NCBI RefSeq assembly: GCF_954871325.1
Contig: NC_088777.1
Location: 33,023,366 to 33,087,365 of the forward strand
Direction of reading: 5' to 3'
Length of the DNA stretch: 64,000 nt
Source of the DNA: Gordionus sp. m RMFG-2023
Taxonomy: Eukaryota; Nematomorpha; Gordioida; Chordodea; Parachordodidae
Shown: piece after piece, positions 37,401 to 46,740 of the stretch
How the letters are laid out: each line of letters begins with the position of its first letter
Numbering within the stretch: position 1 is the stretch's first letter
Position numbers and translations under genes: made by a program
Notes under the pieces: generated by a model
Databases searched by the model: none
Told to the model about the DNA's origin: nothing
Seen by the model: the letters and a program-made list of their open reading frames with translations, nothing else

Positions 37401-40400
37401 TAAAAATAAATAGAGAATTAATTAAATTAAAAAAGGTTTCAGTATCGGTTCTGGATTTTTTTTATTCCCATTTCTTGAATCAGTTTGCTCCACATAATTT
37501 ATGGTATATTCCAGTTTTAAAACAAGGTAGGTTCAGATTCCAATTCCCAACTGCAATCAATATTATTTGTTCAAATTCAAAAGATGGCTATAGATTAGGA
37601 AATTTAATTCAGGATTCCAAGTTACTAAAAAATTGTAATATTACCATATTTACAATTTACTAGTATATAAATGTGGTAAGCTTATCTGAAATAAAGACTA
37701 ATCTGGAATCTCTCAATAATCCCCAATTGAGATATTTTTAAATTTGATTTCAGGAAATGAATCCCAACATATAGAGAGAACCTACCCTGTAAATCTCAGA
37801 TAATTATGCCATGAACCTTTGAATAAATCTTATCTTTTATATTATAGATATTTCATATAAAAATAATGTGAAAAATATATGGAGAAACTGTTTGAAATTG
37901 GTTGGGGCACTACATACATGCTGAAAATTTCCGAAATCAATTAGATTTGAAATTTTTAACACTGGAGGTATTGTCCGTATTCTAGATAAACTTGTCACAT
38001 ATATTGGTTTGCAATGGATATTTATATCATAAATATTGATTTGATTGGTACTAAATTTACCTTGACAGCGGATAATACGACCCCAGCATTGGCATGGGCT
38101 AATCTAGGACTAACTCTTTCGCATATGCTTTATATTTAATAAAATTATAGAATGTTGATCTTAAGAATTCCAAACATAAACGGCTTTAGAAACTTATTAA
38201 TCAAGCCAGGATAATCAGAAAAAAATTTATCAGGTTTTTACAAAAAATATATTTATCCAACATATTCTAGAAAAATCTAAAAATATGTGACAATAATTAT
38301 TTCATTTAATCAACCTTTGAGCTTCTTTTTCGTCTTTTGCTTGATAATTAGCTAAACAATCCAAAATAAAAATTTGGCCCCATCTAAGCATAAAATTTAA
38401 TATTCATATTAATTAATTTTATATAATTTATGGTGTTTTTTAATAATATTTACTCAGTGCATTCATTCAAAGCCGCCAATAGTTTATTGACAGATTGGGT
38501 ATTGAGATTCAAAATTTTAAGTGGATCGGGCGAATTTTCTGCAATTTCGCAAAGAGCAGCAACTGCATTGGCTACAACCTTTAATTACAATTTATTCATT
38601 TTAAAAAAAAAATTTTTCTATAAATTTTAAAATATTTTATTTTTAAAAATATATAACTTATCTATAATTCCATGAAGTAGTAAGAAATAATGTAGTTGTA
38701 AACGAATGTGTTCAAATTAATTGTGAATAAAATCTATTTGCTACTCTATACTAGTATAATGGGGAGTGATTCTGGATTGTTTTCTTCCTTTGACCTTGAT
38801 TGACAGCAAATTTGTCATGGAGTTCATCAACTGACTTATTCATGTACACCCTAACCTCTTTCACTATCATTTTAGTATCCAGGCTGTCAGAATTTTTATC
38901 AATGTTTTATATGGTATTAAGACAAATTTTTCTGCATCAACCAAGAAAATACCACGGGGGGTGGTTTCGTGATAATTCAAAGTCGCAAATTTGAAACTAG
39001 TCTTGGCCGCCATTTATTAAGCAAGGAATTTTAGGTATTCTTATTTTTCAAAATCATTATCAAACTTTATTATATAATGAAAGAAGGAGAACTAAAATCA
39101 AATAAACTGCACATAATTATTATATGTTACACGTTTCTTTTAACTATAAATAACAAAAAATTCAATCTATGTTAACAAATAATTTACATAAAATTAAAAT
39201 GTATCTATCTAAAAATTTTATAAAACTTCAGGTGTTCAATTGTGTACCGATATTTTTTATAAATCGGATTGGGCCGATATCTCACCCCTTTTAAAATATC
39301 GGTTATCGGCATCATAAAATTTTCCGATCCGATAAAAAATGGCGTTTTTAACAAAAATAAAATATTATAAAATTTTTAAAAAAAGTTATATCTAAAATCC
39401 ATTTATTTTTATAAATAAAATCGAAATTCATTTTTAAGCTTAATTTTTTTAATAATAATAATTAATTAATAAACATTCCGCCATATTGTTATTTTTTTGC
39501 GCATTCTGTTTATAAAAGTGTGCGATAATCTCTTCAGAATCTTATACAGCCCCCATCTCCACAGACTGACATCTGATGAATTGGAAATTTTGGTATTTCT
39601 AAAATCCTCGATATATTAATTTTAAATATTTATTTCAAATTTTATAATATAATTGTTTATTACTTATTATGTAGATAGATTAATGTTATTACTTAAATAA
39701 AAGTGATTTATCAATAAAAATATTTATATACTTTTAGAATTGCAATTGAATTGAATATAAACTATAACTGATCATTATAATATATTTAAATGACATATTT
39801 TATATAGTTAAAACTATAAAAATTATATTAAAAATTTGGTATCTTTACAGAATATAAAATTAGATATGATATCGGATCGGTAATCGGCCGATATCAATTC
39901 AATATCGGGAATATTGGATCGGCCTCCAAAAAGTGGTATCGGTACACTCCTAATGCAAAGTGTAAACAAATATTAGCAACTCAATTATAAATTATTTTAA
40001 AGTAATAATAAAATTTTTCTATTTCTTTTTTTTAAATAAAAATTATTTTATTATCTTACTCATCTGTTTCCTTCAAATATTTTTCAATATACTCCATTTC
40101 TAACCAGGGTGCTTATATTTTTACTTAAAATGGTTTTTATTTTATTTTAAAATTAATTTTGTAACAACAAATTTATTTATAGGAAAACTTCGAATTGAAA
40201 AAGCATCAAACAATATATCATTTCTGGAATCTAATTATTTTATGATGAATTAGTGGGCAATTTAATAGAGGATTATTTATCAAAGAAAATTAAATGCCCG
40301 AAAATCAACTACAATAATATCTAAAGCAAAATAGGTCATTCCATGATCATAAATCAACCAAAAAATGTGATTTTGGAACCCTGTCTAAAATGAATGAATC

Positions 40401-43400
40401 TTGATATGAAAAATAGGTAACTCACTGAAACTCGGGGAAATTTTTAATATTGTTTTTTTATTTATTTTTTTTTACTTAAAAATAATAAAAATGCGATCAT
40501 GTGGATATTGGTGGAAATTTTTTGATGTAATAATAATTCAAAGTTTCATTACTCAAAAGTTTCAAAAGTTCCATATTTTTTTCTTGTGAAAATTTCCACA
40601 ATTCTTTAGTGCTATAAAAATAGAACGTGTTCGCGTTCAACGTTCCTTTACAAAAATCGAACGCGTTCACGTTCAAAAAAAAGGAACGCGTTCGCTTTCA
40701 CGCTGATTCAAAATTTTATGATATATATTTTTTTTAAATTTAATTTAATAAATGTCTTATATGTTTTAACACAATATATTAGCCATGTTAAAAAATAATA
40801 TAGTTTTATTTTGATAATATAATTATAAATACAATAGCTATACTAAAAACGCGCTCTACAGAGGCAGATGAGGGGATTGCGATATTATACTTAATAAACA
40901 ACTCTTTTAATGTGGGGAATTTATTAAAAACATTTATTATTTGTCTTTTGCTTCAAAAAATTGAGATAAGTTATCCTCCTCCAATCTATACTCTACTTCC
41001 TCATCAAAAAAAAAGATATCTCAAAATTAACAGTTCTTGCATTATCATTTCTAGGGTTTTTAATGCATTTTTTCAATAACACTATAAGTTTATTTTTTAT
41101 AGGTTCGTTGTTATAGTTTTATCCATGGCCTTTGAAGCTTGAATGCTGGATGTATAATTGCAAAATCATTATATTGTTCTTCATATATACGTTAAAATCT
41201 TCAAAAAAATAAAATATATGTAATTAATTTGATAGTGATACGTTTAATCCTATTTAGACCATATTTTAGGTCTCTAATTTTTTTTAATTTTAAAATAACT
41301 ATCGTTATTGTTGGGGTTAAATAGTCCAAATGCATTTTTTCTTCAAATTTAATAATTTTATTTAAATAATTAATATTACAATCAAATGTCGTTATAAATT
41401 GGAACTTGAAATTTTGAAACTGATATAATATTTTTGGGCAAATTTTACATTTGATAACTATTGAAGTTAATATACGATGTCACTGTAAAATATTTATCAT
41501 ATTTGGGCTATGGTAATGTTATTTGTCTGACTTTAAATTTTCAGAATCAGATGATGAAGAAATAATAATATCCATGATTATGCAAATCTATTAAATTAAA
41601 AATATTCAAATTAATAAACTATAGGCGTGTTAAAAAAATTGAAATGTGAAAAAGGAAAAACAGTTGATTATAAAATACAAGACCTTTTTCTTAAAAAATT
41701 TAGATTAATATCAAATTTTTCTAATAAATAAAATTAAGTGTTTTTAAAATTGAACGAACGTTAAATTCGAAAGTATTCGTCTTAAAAAAGGAACGCTTCA
41801 CGTTTAAAGTGCGTCAAAAATAAAAGGAACGCCGTTCATGATTTTTTTAAAAAACGAATTTCGTTCATACTACAATTCTTTAATTACATTAAGAATGGAA
41901 AAGGTGTGTTTATTGTTGTTAAACGGCTCGTTTTGAGCTGATTTTTAAAACTCATTATTTTATCCATAAAAATATTATGCAAGCCTGAAGATTTTGCTCA
42001 TAGATGGAACAAAGGTCTAGATATATATATTATCGAAATCTCGAGGCTTAGGCAATATTTTTCTAGCTAAAAAATTGAGTTAGCAGTTTTAAAAAATCGA
42101 CTCAAAACGGACTGTTTAACAACACTAGGTGTGTTATATTAAATGCTGGCCTATAATTTTTTTTTGTGAAAATTTTCACAATTCTTTAATTTTACATTAA
42201 AAATAGAGTATATTATTTAAAAATTTTAAAAAGGTGTGTGCTGTATTGGATGCCACTAAGTTAATACTATTAAATTAAATACTATAAAATTAAGCAGTTT
42301 ATTTGAATAAACATAATATTTAAACTGATAATATATAGATATATAATTTTATGGAAAAACAAGTTCAATATAAATTTATATCATTTAAATATTTAATTAA
42401 TTTACTTAAATTATAAATATTTTTAATATTAAAATAAGAATATATATAATGAGAGGAAGATTTTCTTCCAGTTTTGGGGATAAGATCCCATCTATAAAGT
42501 TTCTGCTGTGATTGACCGAGTAATGATCATATCCATATACATTAAGATTGTAATAACTTGAAAAATATTAAATTTTAAGATTTGTGCAATAACATATTTA
42601 TTATTTTTTAATAAAAAAAATATTAAAAAATTAACACCAATATCTAGACAATAGCATATTAATTATTATTTTTTTTAAATATTTAAAAAAAAATAAATAA
42701 TACTATAAATTTCCCTGAGTTTCAGTGAGTTACCAATAAATATAGAGCTTGGCCAATATTTAATATCAGATCAAGGCAGATATCTACAGGATAAGAACAA
42801 TATTTCTAATTAAATATTATAATTGCTTTTGAGGTTTATTTAACTTTTCCGCATTCGTATGGGCAATCATGGCCTTATTTTTTTATTTCACAAGGGGCAT
42901 AAGAAATGATGGCTATCCATTAGCCAAGGTAGATCTTGTAATTGCTACACATACCTGGAATTCAGCCTTTTATGACATTATATTAATATCCACAAATGTA
43001 TATTTATTCTATTGTTGATATACTGGTAAATTTACATTCAATTTATAAGAGAATAATAAATATTTTTATAAAATCAAGTGCTAGACCAGTTAGGTAAATA
43101 AATTTTTTAAGGCCCAGCCCAATTTTGTTGAAAACATTTAATGCAGTGCATACATATATCAATTATTATATATAAAATTAAGAATATTCATAAATAATTC
43201 AATAACGGTATATTAAATCTATCGTAATAAAATAAAATATTATCATATTACATAATTTTAGCATATTATTTTAATTGATATCAAATCTGGTTTATTATAA
43301 AATATTTTTTAAATACCATAGGATTAGGATCTGATAATAAATCCCGCAAAGAATCTAAAAAACCTTGTTCTTGCACTAATGAATGATTAATATCATGCAA

Positions 43401-44018
43401 CTTGGCAACACAAACTGCTGCTGTTTTTCTAACATAAGGGTCTTCATCCTATAATAATTAAATTTCAATTAAATTATCTTAAATAATTTTACTCTATACC
43501 TTCAAGCATTTTCTTAAAGGCTCACATAAATACTCAGTTATTTTATCAACTCTAATACAACCCATGGTTCTGACAGCAAGGGCCCTAATTAAAGGGTTTG
43601 TGTCTTCACAGTCCTTTAGGTTTTCAATTATAATTATAATATTAATTTAGGTAAACCTTAACAAATGTATTAACAGCCATTATTGCCATGTCAGGCTGAC
43701 TTTTAGCATAATTCATAAGATAAAGATATACTAATTTTTTCAGTTCAAGATTATCAGTTTGCATGCAATTAACTACATCAGGAAACAAGGCACTTAATAA
43801 ATATTATAAGTAAAATAAATTAAGGCTTAACCAACCTGACATCCTTTCCTACTGTCATACTAGCTATAACTTTTTTTACAGCCTCACGCTTTTTTTCTTT
43901 TTTATCACTGTTTAGCTCATTTTTTAATTCAAATATTTCTCCTAAAATTTTAATATACATTGTGTAAAATTTTTAATTCACCTTTTTTTGTAGTAGTGAA
44001 ATATTTTGAGTCAGTCAT
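19002..44018 (-). CDS. AP1B1/AP2B1: Beta-adaptin (AP-1/AP-2 large beta subunit), 16 exons, no appendage domain
   Basis: Beta subunit of the clathrin adaptor core. It pairs with the gamma or alpha subunit, medium chain and small chain on trans-Golgi, endosome or plasma membrane and recruits clathrin. Sixteen exons with GT-AG introns join into 751 codons without a stop: 44018-43982, 43941-43836, 43792-43657, 43613-43500, 43448-43317, 38578-38454, 38383-38315, 38127-38061, 37215-37061, 36369-36229, 35115-34950, 34227-34139, 23697-23595, 23514-23416, 21359-21088, 19446-19002. The trunk (residues 1 to about 590) follows animal beta-adaptins almost residue by residue. The hinge has clathrin boxes LLTLD at 649-653 and 719-723. 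The protein stops at residue 751, whereas animal proteins run to about 940, so the C-terminal ear is missing. AP-1 versus AP-2 cannot be decided. The start is fixed by [13 protein letters not shown]. Confidence 0.93.
20005..20799 (-). mobile_element. hAT-3, short non-autonomous hAT in adaptin intron 15
   Basis: The right end is CAGGGATTCAAAACGAAC (inverted); the left end near CCCGGATCCAAACCGAAAC is a decayed match. Both ends carry GGTTCGGTTC and AGGTTCGG words. On the minus strand, 20425-20365 reads [14 protein letters not shown], the hAT C-terminal dimerisation core. No clean 8-bp duplication was found. Confidence 0.7.
21088..21359 (-). CDS. AP1B1/AP2B1: Beta-adaptin exon 15, GC-rich
   Basis: Residues 514-604: [20 protein letters not shown], then [14 protein letters not shown] and [15 protein letters not shown], the end of the trunk, followed by an Ala/Pro-rich start of the hinge. 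The exon closes CA|GTAATA. Read without splicing, the frame would stop at once (TAA at 21086-21084), but donor phase and the next exon agree. Base composition is clearly GC-rich, with many G/C third positions, unlike all other exons and the surrounding DNA. Confidence 0.9.
21614..23041 (-). mobile_element. hAT-4, deleted hAT in adaptin intron 14
   Basis: Ends CAGGGTTTCGAACCG and (inverted) CAGGGTTTCGAATTG. Both termini are rich in the words CGGTTCGGTT and TTCCGGTTT. Flanking octamers CACACTCC and CACCCCTC agree at only 5 of 8 positions, so the target duplication is decayed or absent. A transposase remnant lies inside. Confidence 0.82.
22020..22265 (-). pseudogene. hAT-4 transposase C-terminal remnant
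   Basis: 81 codons ending in a stop. They carry [20 protein letters not shown], then [20 protein letters not shown] (the E-R-x-F-S signature of the dimerisation region) and [15 protein letters not shown]. The rest of the transposase is deleted. Confidence 0.85.
23416..23514 (-). CDS. AP1B1/AP2B1: Beta-adaptin exon 14
   Basis: Residues 481-513, [17 protein letters not shown], ending ..TLATQ. Donor GTACAA; following intron 2056 bp, carrying hAT-4. Confidence 0.9.
23595..23697 (-). CDS. AP1B1/AP2B1: Beta-adaptin exon 13
   Basis: Residues 446-480, [20 protein letters not shown]. Acceptor TTATAG; following intron 80 bp. Confidence 0.92.
24909..24916. repeat. Left flanking octamer of hAT-6a
   Basis: ATCTTGAC. 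It does not match the other side of the same element (ATGCCAAT) but is the exact reverse complement of the left flank of hAT-6b (27593-27600). Confidence 0.9.
24917..27016 (-). mobile_element. hAT-6a, 2.1-kb hAT with damaged transposase
   Basis: Ends TATAGATGTAAAATTCCCGG (left) and, inverted, TAGAGATGTAAAGGTAGGG (right). Both ends carry GGGAAATTTCCC and GGGAAAATTGGGG words. Nearly identical to hAT-6b in opposite orientation. The transposase lacks a BED finger, so this is an internal deletion derivative. Confidence 0.92.
25202..26810 (-). pseudogene. hAT-6a transposase remnant (no BED finger)
   Basis: Relative of the hAT-1 transposase. In order: [36 protein letters not shown], then [24 protein letters not shown] with the second catalytic Asp, [12 protein letters not shown], and in another frame [31 protein letters not shown] (catalytic Glu) and a Ser/Asp-rich tail ending at 25202. 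Breaks: frame changes near 26545 and 25745 and a stop at about 26409-26407, all shared with hAT-6b. The BED finger is absent, so the product could not bind DNA in the usual way. Confidence 0.85.
27017..27024. repeat. Right flanking octamer of hAT-6a
   Basis: ATGCCAAT, exact reverse complement of the right flank of hAT-6b (ATTGGCAT, 32565-32572). Confidence 0.9.
27043..27292 (-). pseudogene. hAT-5 transposase N-terminal part with BED-like finger
   Basis: On the minus strand, [25 protein letters not shown] and, after about 12 residues, SNLKRHLEV: a BED-type C-x2-C and H finger. It breaks off exactly at the hAT-6a junction. Confidence 0.6.
27593..27600. repeat. Left flanking octamer of hAT-6b
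   Basis: GTCAAGAT; pairs by reverse complement with 24909-24916 rather than with its own right flank. Confidence 0.9.
27815..29417 (+). pseudogene. hAT-6b transposase remnant
   Basis: Same blocks and same shared lesions as hAT-6a (frame change near 28065, stop at 28213-28215, frame change near 28855), plus its own 4-bp loss near 28615. The C-terminal frame 28800-29417 is intact, with [35 protein letters not shown] and the Ser/Asp tail. BED finger missing. Confidence 0.85.
29569..29576. repeat. 8-bp target duplication of hAT-7 (left)
   Basis: GTTTAAAG, repeated exactly at 32454-32461. Confidence 0.92.
29577..32453 (-). mobile_element. hAT-7, full-length hAT with intron-containing transposase
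   Basis: A 2877-bp element with ends CAGGGATGCGAA and (inverted) CAGGGATTCGAA, a perfect 8-bp duplication, and GGTTCGGGTTCGG arrays at both ends (29600-29700 and 32295-32445). It is the youngest layer of the nest, since it interrupts hAT-6b. Confidence 0.94.
29826..31727 (-). pseudogene. hAT-7 transposase, three exons, one internal stop
   Basis: Exon-like blocks 31727-30444, 30350-29997 and 29954-29826 are separated by GT-AG introns of 93 and 42 bp that join in phase. The product has the C-terminal half of a BED finger (C then [12 protein letters not shown]), [12 protein letters not shown] (catalytic Asp), [43 protein letters not shown] and, across the 42-bp intron, [16 protein letters not shown] (catalytic Glu, dimerisation) to a TGA at 29828-29826. 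One in-frame TAA (30506-30504) interrupts it, with homology continuing on both sides. The front of the BED finger, upstream of 31727, is in a disturbed frame. Otherwise well preserved. Confidence 0.85.
32573..33030 (+). pseudogene. hAT-5 transposase C-terminal part
   Basis: Damaged frame with [20 protein letters not shown] and [19 protein letters not shown], the P-S-x-x-x-V-E-x-x-F-S dimerisation region with the Glu retained. It starts right at the hAT-6b junction. Confidence 0.65.
33011..33349. mobile_element. MITE, ~340 bp imperfect palindrome inside hAT-5
   Basis: Ends read CCTAGACTGACGATTCATTC in both directions, with inverted similarity extending outwards through CAATGACATATAATA. An inner pair CGCCATCTTGGTTAC / GGTTACCAAAATGGCG strengthens the foldback. 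No coding capacity. The family was not identified. Confidence 0.7.
33545..34138. other. Adaptin intron 12, 5' part without features
   Basis: Unique AT-rich intron sequence; no repeat or reading frame seen. The corresponding 3' part, 23698-24833, is likewise featureless. Confidence 0.4.
34139..34227 (-). CDS. AP1B1/AP2B1: Beta-adaptin exon 12
   Basis: Residues 417-446, [24 protein letters not shown]. It is followed by the giant 10.4-kb intron that holds the hAT nest. Confidence 0.92.
34950..35115 (-). CDS. AP1B1/AP2B1: Beta-adaptin exon 11
   Basis: Residues 361-416, with [20 protein letters not shown] and [12 protein letters not shown]. Following intron 722 bp. Confidence 0.92.
36229..36369 (-). 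CDS. AP1B1/AP2B1: Beta-adaptin exon 10
   Basis: Residues 314-361, with [20 protein letters not shown] and [10 protein letters not shown]. Following intron 1113 bp. Confidence 0.93.
37061..37215 (-). CDS. AP1B1/AP2B1: Beta-adaptin exon 9
   Basis: Residues 263-314, [34 protein letters not shown]. Following intron 691 bp. Confidence 0.93.
38061..38127 (-). CDS. AP1B1/AP2B1: Beta-adaptin exon 8
   Basis: Residues 240-262, [20 protein letters not shown]. Donor GTAAAT; following intron 845 bp, with no recognisable content. Confidence 0.9.
38315..38383 (-). CDS. AP1B1/AP2B1: Beta-adaptin exon 7
   Basis: Residues 217-240, [17 protein letters not shown]. Both junctions split a codon and join in phase. 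Following intron 187 bp. Confidence 0.9.
38454..38578 (-). CDS. AP1B1/AP2B1: Beta-adaptin exon 6
   Basis: Residues 176-217, [21 protein letters not shown]. Donor GTAAAT; following intron 70 bp. Confidence 0.92.
39229..39951 (+). mobile_element. hAT-8, short non-autonomous hAT in adaptin intron 5
   Basis: Ends near CAGGTGTTCAATTGTGTACC and (inverted) TAGGAGTGTACCGATA. Both ends carry CGATATCGG and ATCGGCCGAT words (39246-39345 and 39870-39940). On the plus strand near 39545-39610, [19 protein letters not shown] matches the very C-terminus of hAT transposases. No clear target duplication. Confidence 0.65.
40607..41872 (-). mobile_element. hAT-9, deleted hAT in adaptin intron 5
   Basis: A 1266-bp element bounded by a perfect 8-bp duplication CAATTCTT (40599-40606 and 41873-41880), with ends TAGTGCTATA and (inverted) TAGTATGAACG. 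Arrays of GAACGCGTTCGCGTTC-type words at both ends. On the minus strand near 40915-40835, [20 protein letters not shown] then VERVFSIA is the dimerisation core with the Glu. Confidence 0.82.
41917..42124. mobile_element. Small MITE of hAT type
   Basis: About 208 bp with inverted ends TGTTGTTAAACGGCTCG and TGTTGTTAAACAGTCCG, continuing as TTTTGAG..GATTTTTAAAACT. Non-coding. Its end sequence resembles the hAT-like fragments at 52367 and 59240-59460. Confidence 0.65.
42125..43316. other. Adaptin intron 5, 5' part without clear features
   Basis: AT-rich unique intron; no reading frame or repeat structure stands out. Confidence 0.4.
43317..43448 (-). CDS. AP1B1/AP2B1: Beta-adaptin exon 5
   Basis: Residues 132-175, with [19 protein letters not shown] and ending DPNPM. 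The next exon lies 4.7 kb away beyond several transposons. Confidence 0.92.
43500..43613 (-). CDS. AP1B1/AP2B1: Beta-adaptin exon 4
   Basis: Residues 94-131, with [19 protein letters not shown]. Following intron 51 bp. Confidence 0.92.
43657..43792 (-). CDS. AP1B1/AP2B1: Beta-adaptin exon 3
   Basis: Residues 48-93, with [19 protein letters not shown], one of the most conserved trunk segments. Following intron 43 bp. Confidence 0.92.
43836..43941 (-). CDS. AP1B1/AP2B1: Beta-adaptin exon 2
   Basis: Residues 13-48, including [19 protein letters not shown]. Acceptor TTTTAG; donor GTTGGT; following intron 43 bp. Confidence 0.92.
43982..44018 (-). CDS. AP1B1/AP2B1: Beta-adaptin exon 1
   Basis: Residues 1-13, [12 protein letters not shown], the invariant N-terminus of AP-1/AP-2 beta. 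Donor GTGAAT at 43981; intron of 40 bp. The frame is open further upstream (to 44165), but that extension has no family match. Confidence 0.92.
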
Positions 44019-44082
44019 TAAATTTTGATTGAAAATAAAATCTAGTTTTAAAAAGAATTCTCCTTTCGGCGGTGTAACTAAG

Positions 44083-44139
44083 CTGAGATTGACATGTAAA
44101 CTGAAAATGGACAGGTAAACTGAGAATAGACAGGTAAAA
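44083..44139. repeat. Three tandem 18-20 bp repeats upstream of the adaptin start
   Basis: CTGAGATTGACATGTAAA, CTGAAAATGGACAGGTAAA and CTGAGAATAGACAGGTAAAA follow each other 65-120 bp upstream of the adaptin ATG, in the presumed 5' UTR or promoter. Confidence 0.6.
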
Positions 44140-45330
44140 TTTATTTTTATTTTATAGCCAATCAATTTTATTTTAAAAATATAAGTAAAATGTTTTTATT
44201 ATGTTAATCAAATTTATCCATAATTAATTTTATCTAAATAAATAAAATAGAATATAGAAGAAATTGTAGTCCATAAATTTAAAATTTATATAGAACAGTT
44301 ATGTTATATAGAAAATATAACACTCATAATAAATTTTAAAAATCATAAATATTTTTCGGTTAGATGGCGTAATAGAATAAAATTTAGTTTTAGATTAAAA
44401 AAAAATATGAATTATAGGAGCATAATTCTTTACTTTGAATTAATTTATTTGGTTAAACTGATATGATCATAAATGAAAAAAATTTTAAGTTTCCTTCATT
44501 ATATTTTGAGTTATGATGTAAATTCTCAGTTTAGTCAATTTTTTTTAGACTATTGGGATATGTCATTGGTTACACCCGAATTCGGAACGAAACAGCGAAA
44601 ATCAGAATATCGATAAATAAAAAAATGTTTCTATAATGTATTACTCCACTATGAAAGTCATAAATAAATATTATATCTATTATTAATATGTTAATTTTTT
44701 CCTAAATTAAGTTATTAACATGATATTTTATATATTGTCAATTTATAAATACTAATTTTTTGTATATTAAATTAATATATATGGCCATTAGATAAACTCT
44801 ATCTTCTTTAAATATTATCAATAAAATACTAGTATTTTGTTTACTTTGTGTATTTTTAATTAAATATAATATATAATATTAATTTTTTAAATATATTATA
44901 AAAATGATTTATACAAAATTACTTATAGAGCAATAAATATGTCATTACTATTTTCACAATTGTTATGGACTAATGCGCCTAATATAATACGAATCATTTT
45001 TAGATCCTAAACATGGTATTTATATATTTTCAATTTATAAATATGATTTTTGTAAATTTAATTTTAAAGCATGGCAAACAATATATCTTTCTTTCTTATA
45101 AAAATTCATTCATAGTAAATAAGGGTTTTTTTAATTATTTATATTTTAAATAATAACTTTCCTATGTCCCTATTAAACTAATAGGCTTTAGATTTTTTAT
45201 TTTTAGTGTTAAAGTCTTCTTTATATATAAATAAATGATTTATTTTAAGTATTTATACATTGCATATACAGATTGGTCATTTATATTTGTACTGAATAAT
45301 ATACCTATCTATAATATATATAAAAGCCTT
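44140..45330. other. Non-genic region upstream of adaptin
   Basis: No coding signal. Presumably contains the adaptin promoter; CCAAT-type words on the minus strand near 44552-44575 are the only candidates seen. Confidence 0.35.
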
Positions 45331-45339
45331 GTCACACTG

Positions 45340-45905
45340 TGGCAGTCACACTTTCACAATTTATAATATATAAAAAATAATATTTTTCGAACCGAAAACG
45401 TAAAAAACATTTAAGCATTTTTGGATAGAGAATTTAATTCTGAGTTCAATGATATAAAAATACTTAAAATTACGTTAAAATGTTAGCTTTTATCCTTTGT
45501 TAGTTTTCGCGACAAAAAAAAAATTTCTTCGAACCGGAAACGTAAAAAAATACATCTAAGCATTTTTGGATAAAGAATTTAATTCTGAGTTCAATGATAT
45601 AAAAATACTTAAAATTACGTTAGAAATGTTAGTCCTTTCCCTTTGTTAGTTTTCGCGACAAAAAAAATATTTTTCGAACCGGAAACTAAAAAACATCTAA
45701 GCATTTTTGGATAAAGAATTTAATTATGAGTTCAATGATATAAAAATACTTAAAATTACGTTAAAAATGTTAGCCTTTTCCCTTTGTTAGTTTTCGCGAC
45801 AAAAAATAATTTTCGAACCGCATAGGTAAAAAAAATACATCTAAGCATTTTTTATAGAGAATGTAATTCTGAGTTCAATGATATGAAAATACTTAAAATT
45901 GTCCT
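45340..45905 (+). repeat. Tandem ~150-bp satellite-like units
   Basis: Almost four units, each with TTCGAACCGGAAACGTAAAA, ACATCTAAGCATTTTTGGAT, GAGTTCAATGATATAAAAAT, TTAGCCTTTTCCCTTTGTTA and TTTTCGCGACAAAAA. They are related to both halves of the dimeric repeats in 46740-50255 and to the flanks of the MULE. Confidence 0.8.
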
Positions 45906-46056
45906 ATCTGGGGATGTTGACGCGATGCATATATTGTTTATTTATAAGTGGTATAGTTATCTCTGTAATATATTAGTGTCTCGCCGTCGTTTATTTATAT
46001 AAAAATAGTTATTATTTTTTTTTTATAATATTATTTTGCAATGTTATTTTTTTTAG

Positions 46057-46065
46057 AAAAAATAA
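46057..46065. repeat. 9-bp duplication flanking the large palindromic element (left)
   Basis: AAAAAATAA, repeated exactly at 50905-50913. It is low-complexity, so part of the match could be chance. Confidence 0.6.
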
Positions 46066-46740
46066 GGGTAGGTCTATAAGTCGAAAGGCCGCAAGGTCTA
46101 AAAGTCGAAAGGCTGCATGATACGAAAGGCTAAAAAATAATATTGAAAATAAAAATAACAAAGAAAATGATTAATGTGTAATTTGATTGATTTATTGCTT
46201 TTTTTACGAGAAAAATATTATAATAACATTACATTATAATATATTAAAAAAATGGATAAGATCTTTTCAATTTTTTTATTAATTCTTTGAAATAAATTAC
46301 GGTTTTAATTTTATTTAATTTTATTAATTTTTAATTTATATTTTTAATTAAATTATATTTATTTATTTAAAAAAAATGGAATATAATATATTAAAAAAAT
46401 GGAAATTTTAAGATCTTTTCAATTTTTTTATTAATTCTTTGAAATAAATTGCGGTTTTATATTTATTTTTATTTAATTTTTATTTTTAATTAAATTATAT
46501 TTGGTTATTTTAAAAAAATGGATTATAATATTTCAATTTTTTTATTAATTCTTTGAAATAAATTGCGATTATAATTTTATTTAATTTCATTAATTTTTAA
46601 TTTATATTTTTAATTAAATTATTTGGTTATTTTAAAATAATGGAATTTTTAAAATTATATGTATATTCTATTTAAGTTTTTTTTCAAAACTAAATTGATA
46701 GTAAGTATAACGATATTGTAAGTACTGGATTAGGGAAAAG
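46066..46740 (+). repeat. Left terminal inverted block of foldback element 2
   Basis: Matches the reverse complement of 50255-50904, including GTCGAAAGGCTGCATGATAC near the end. It holds three internal ~110-120 bp repeats with TTGAAATAAATTGCGGTTTT. Confidence 0.82.

Noticed and set aside
43950-44165. Upstream in-frame extension of adaptin exon 1
   Set aside because: The family N-terminus MTDSKYFTT starts at 44018; the extra codons are hydrophobic AT-rich sequence without homology.
43950-44165. Assigning the gene to AP-2 rather than AP-1
   Set aside because: Trunk residues are shared by AP1B1 and AP2B1 in many lineages and the ear, the most informative part, is absent; left open.
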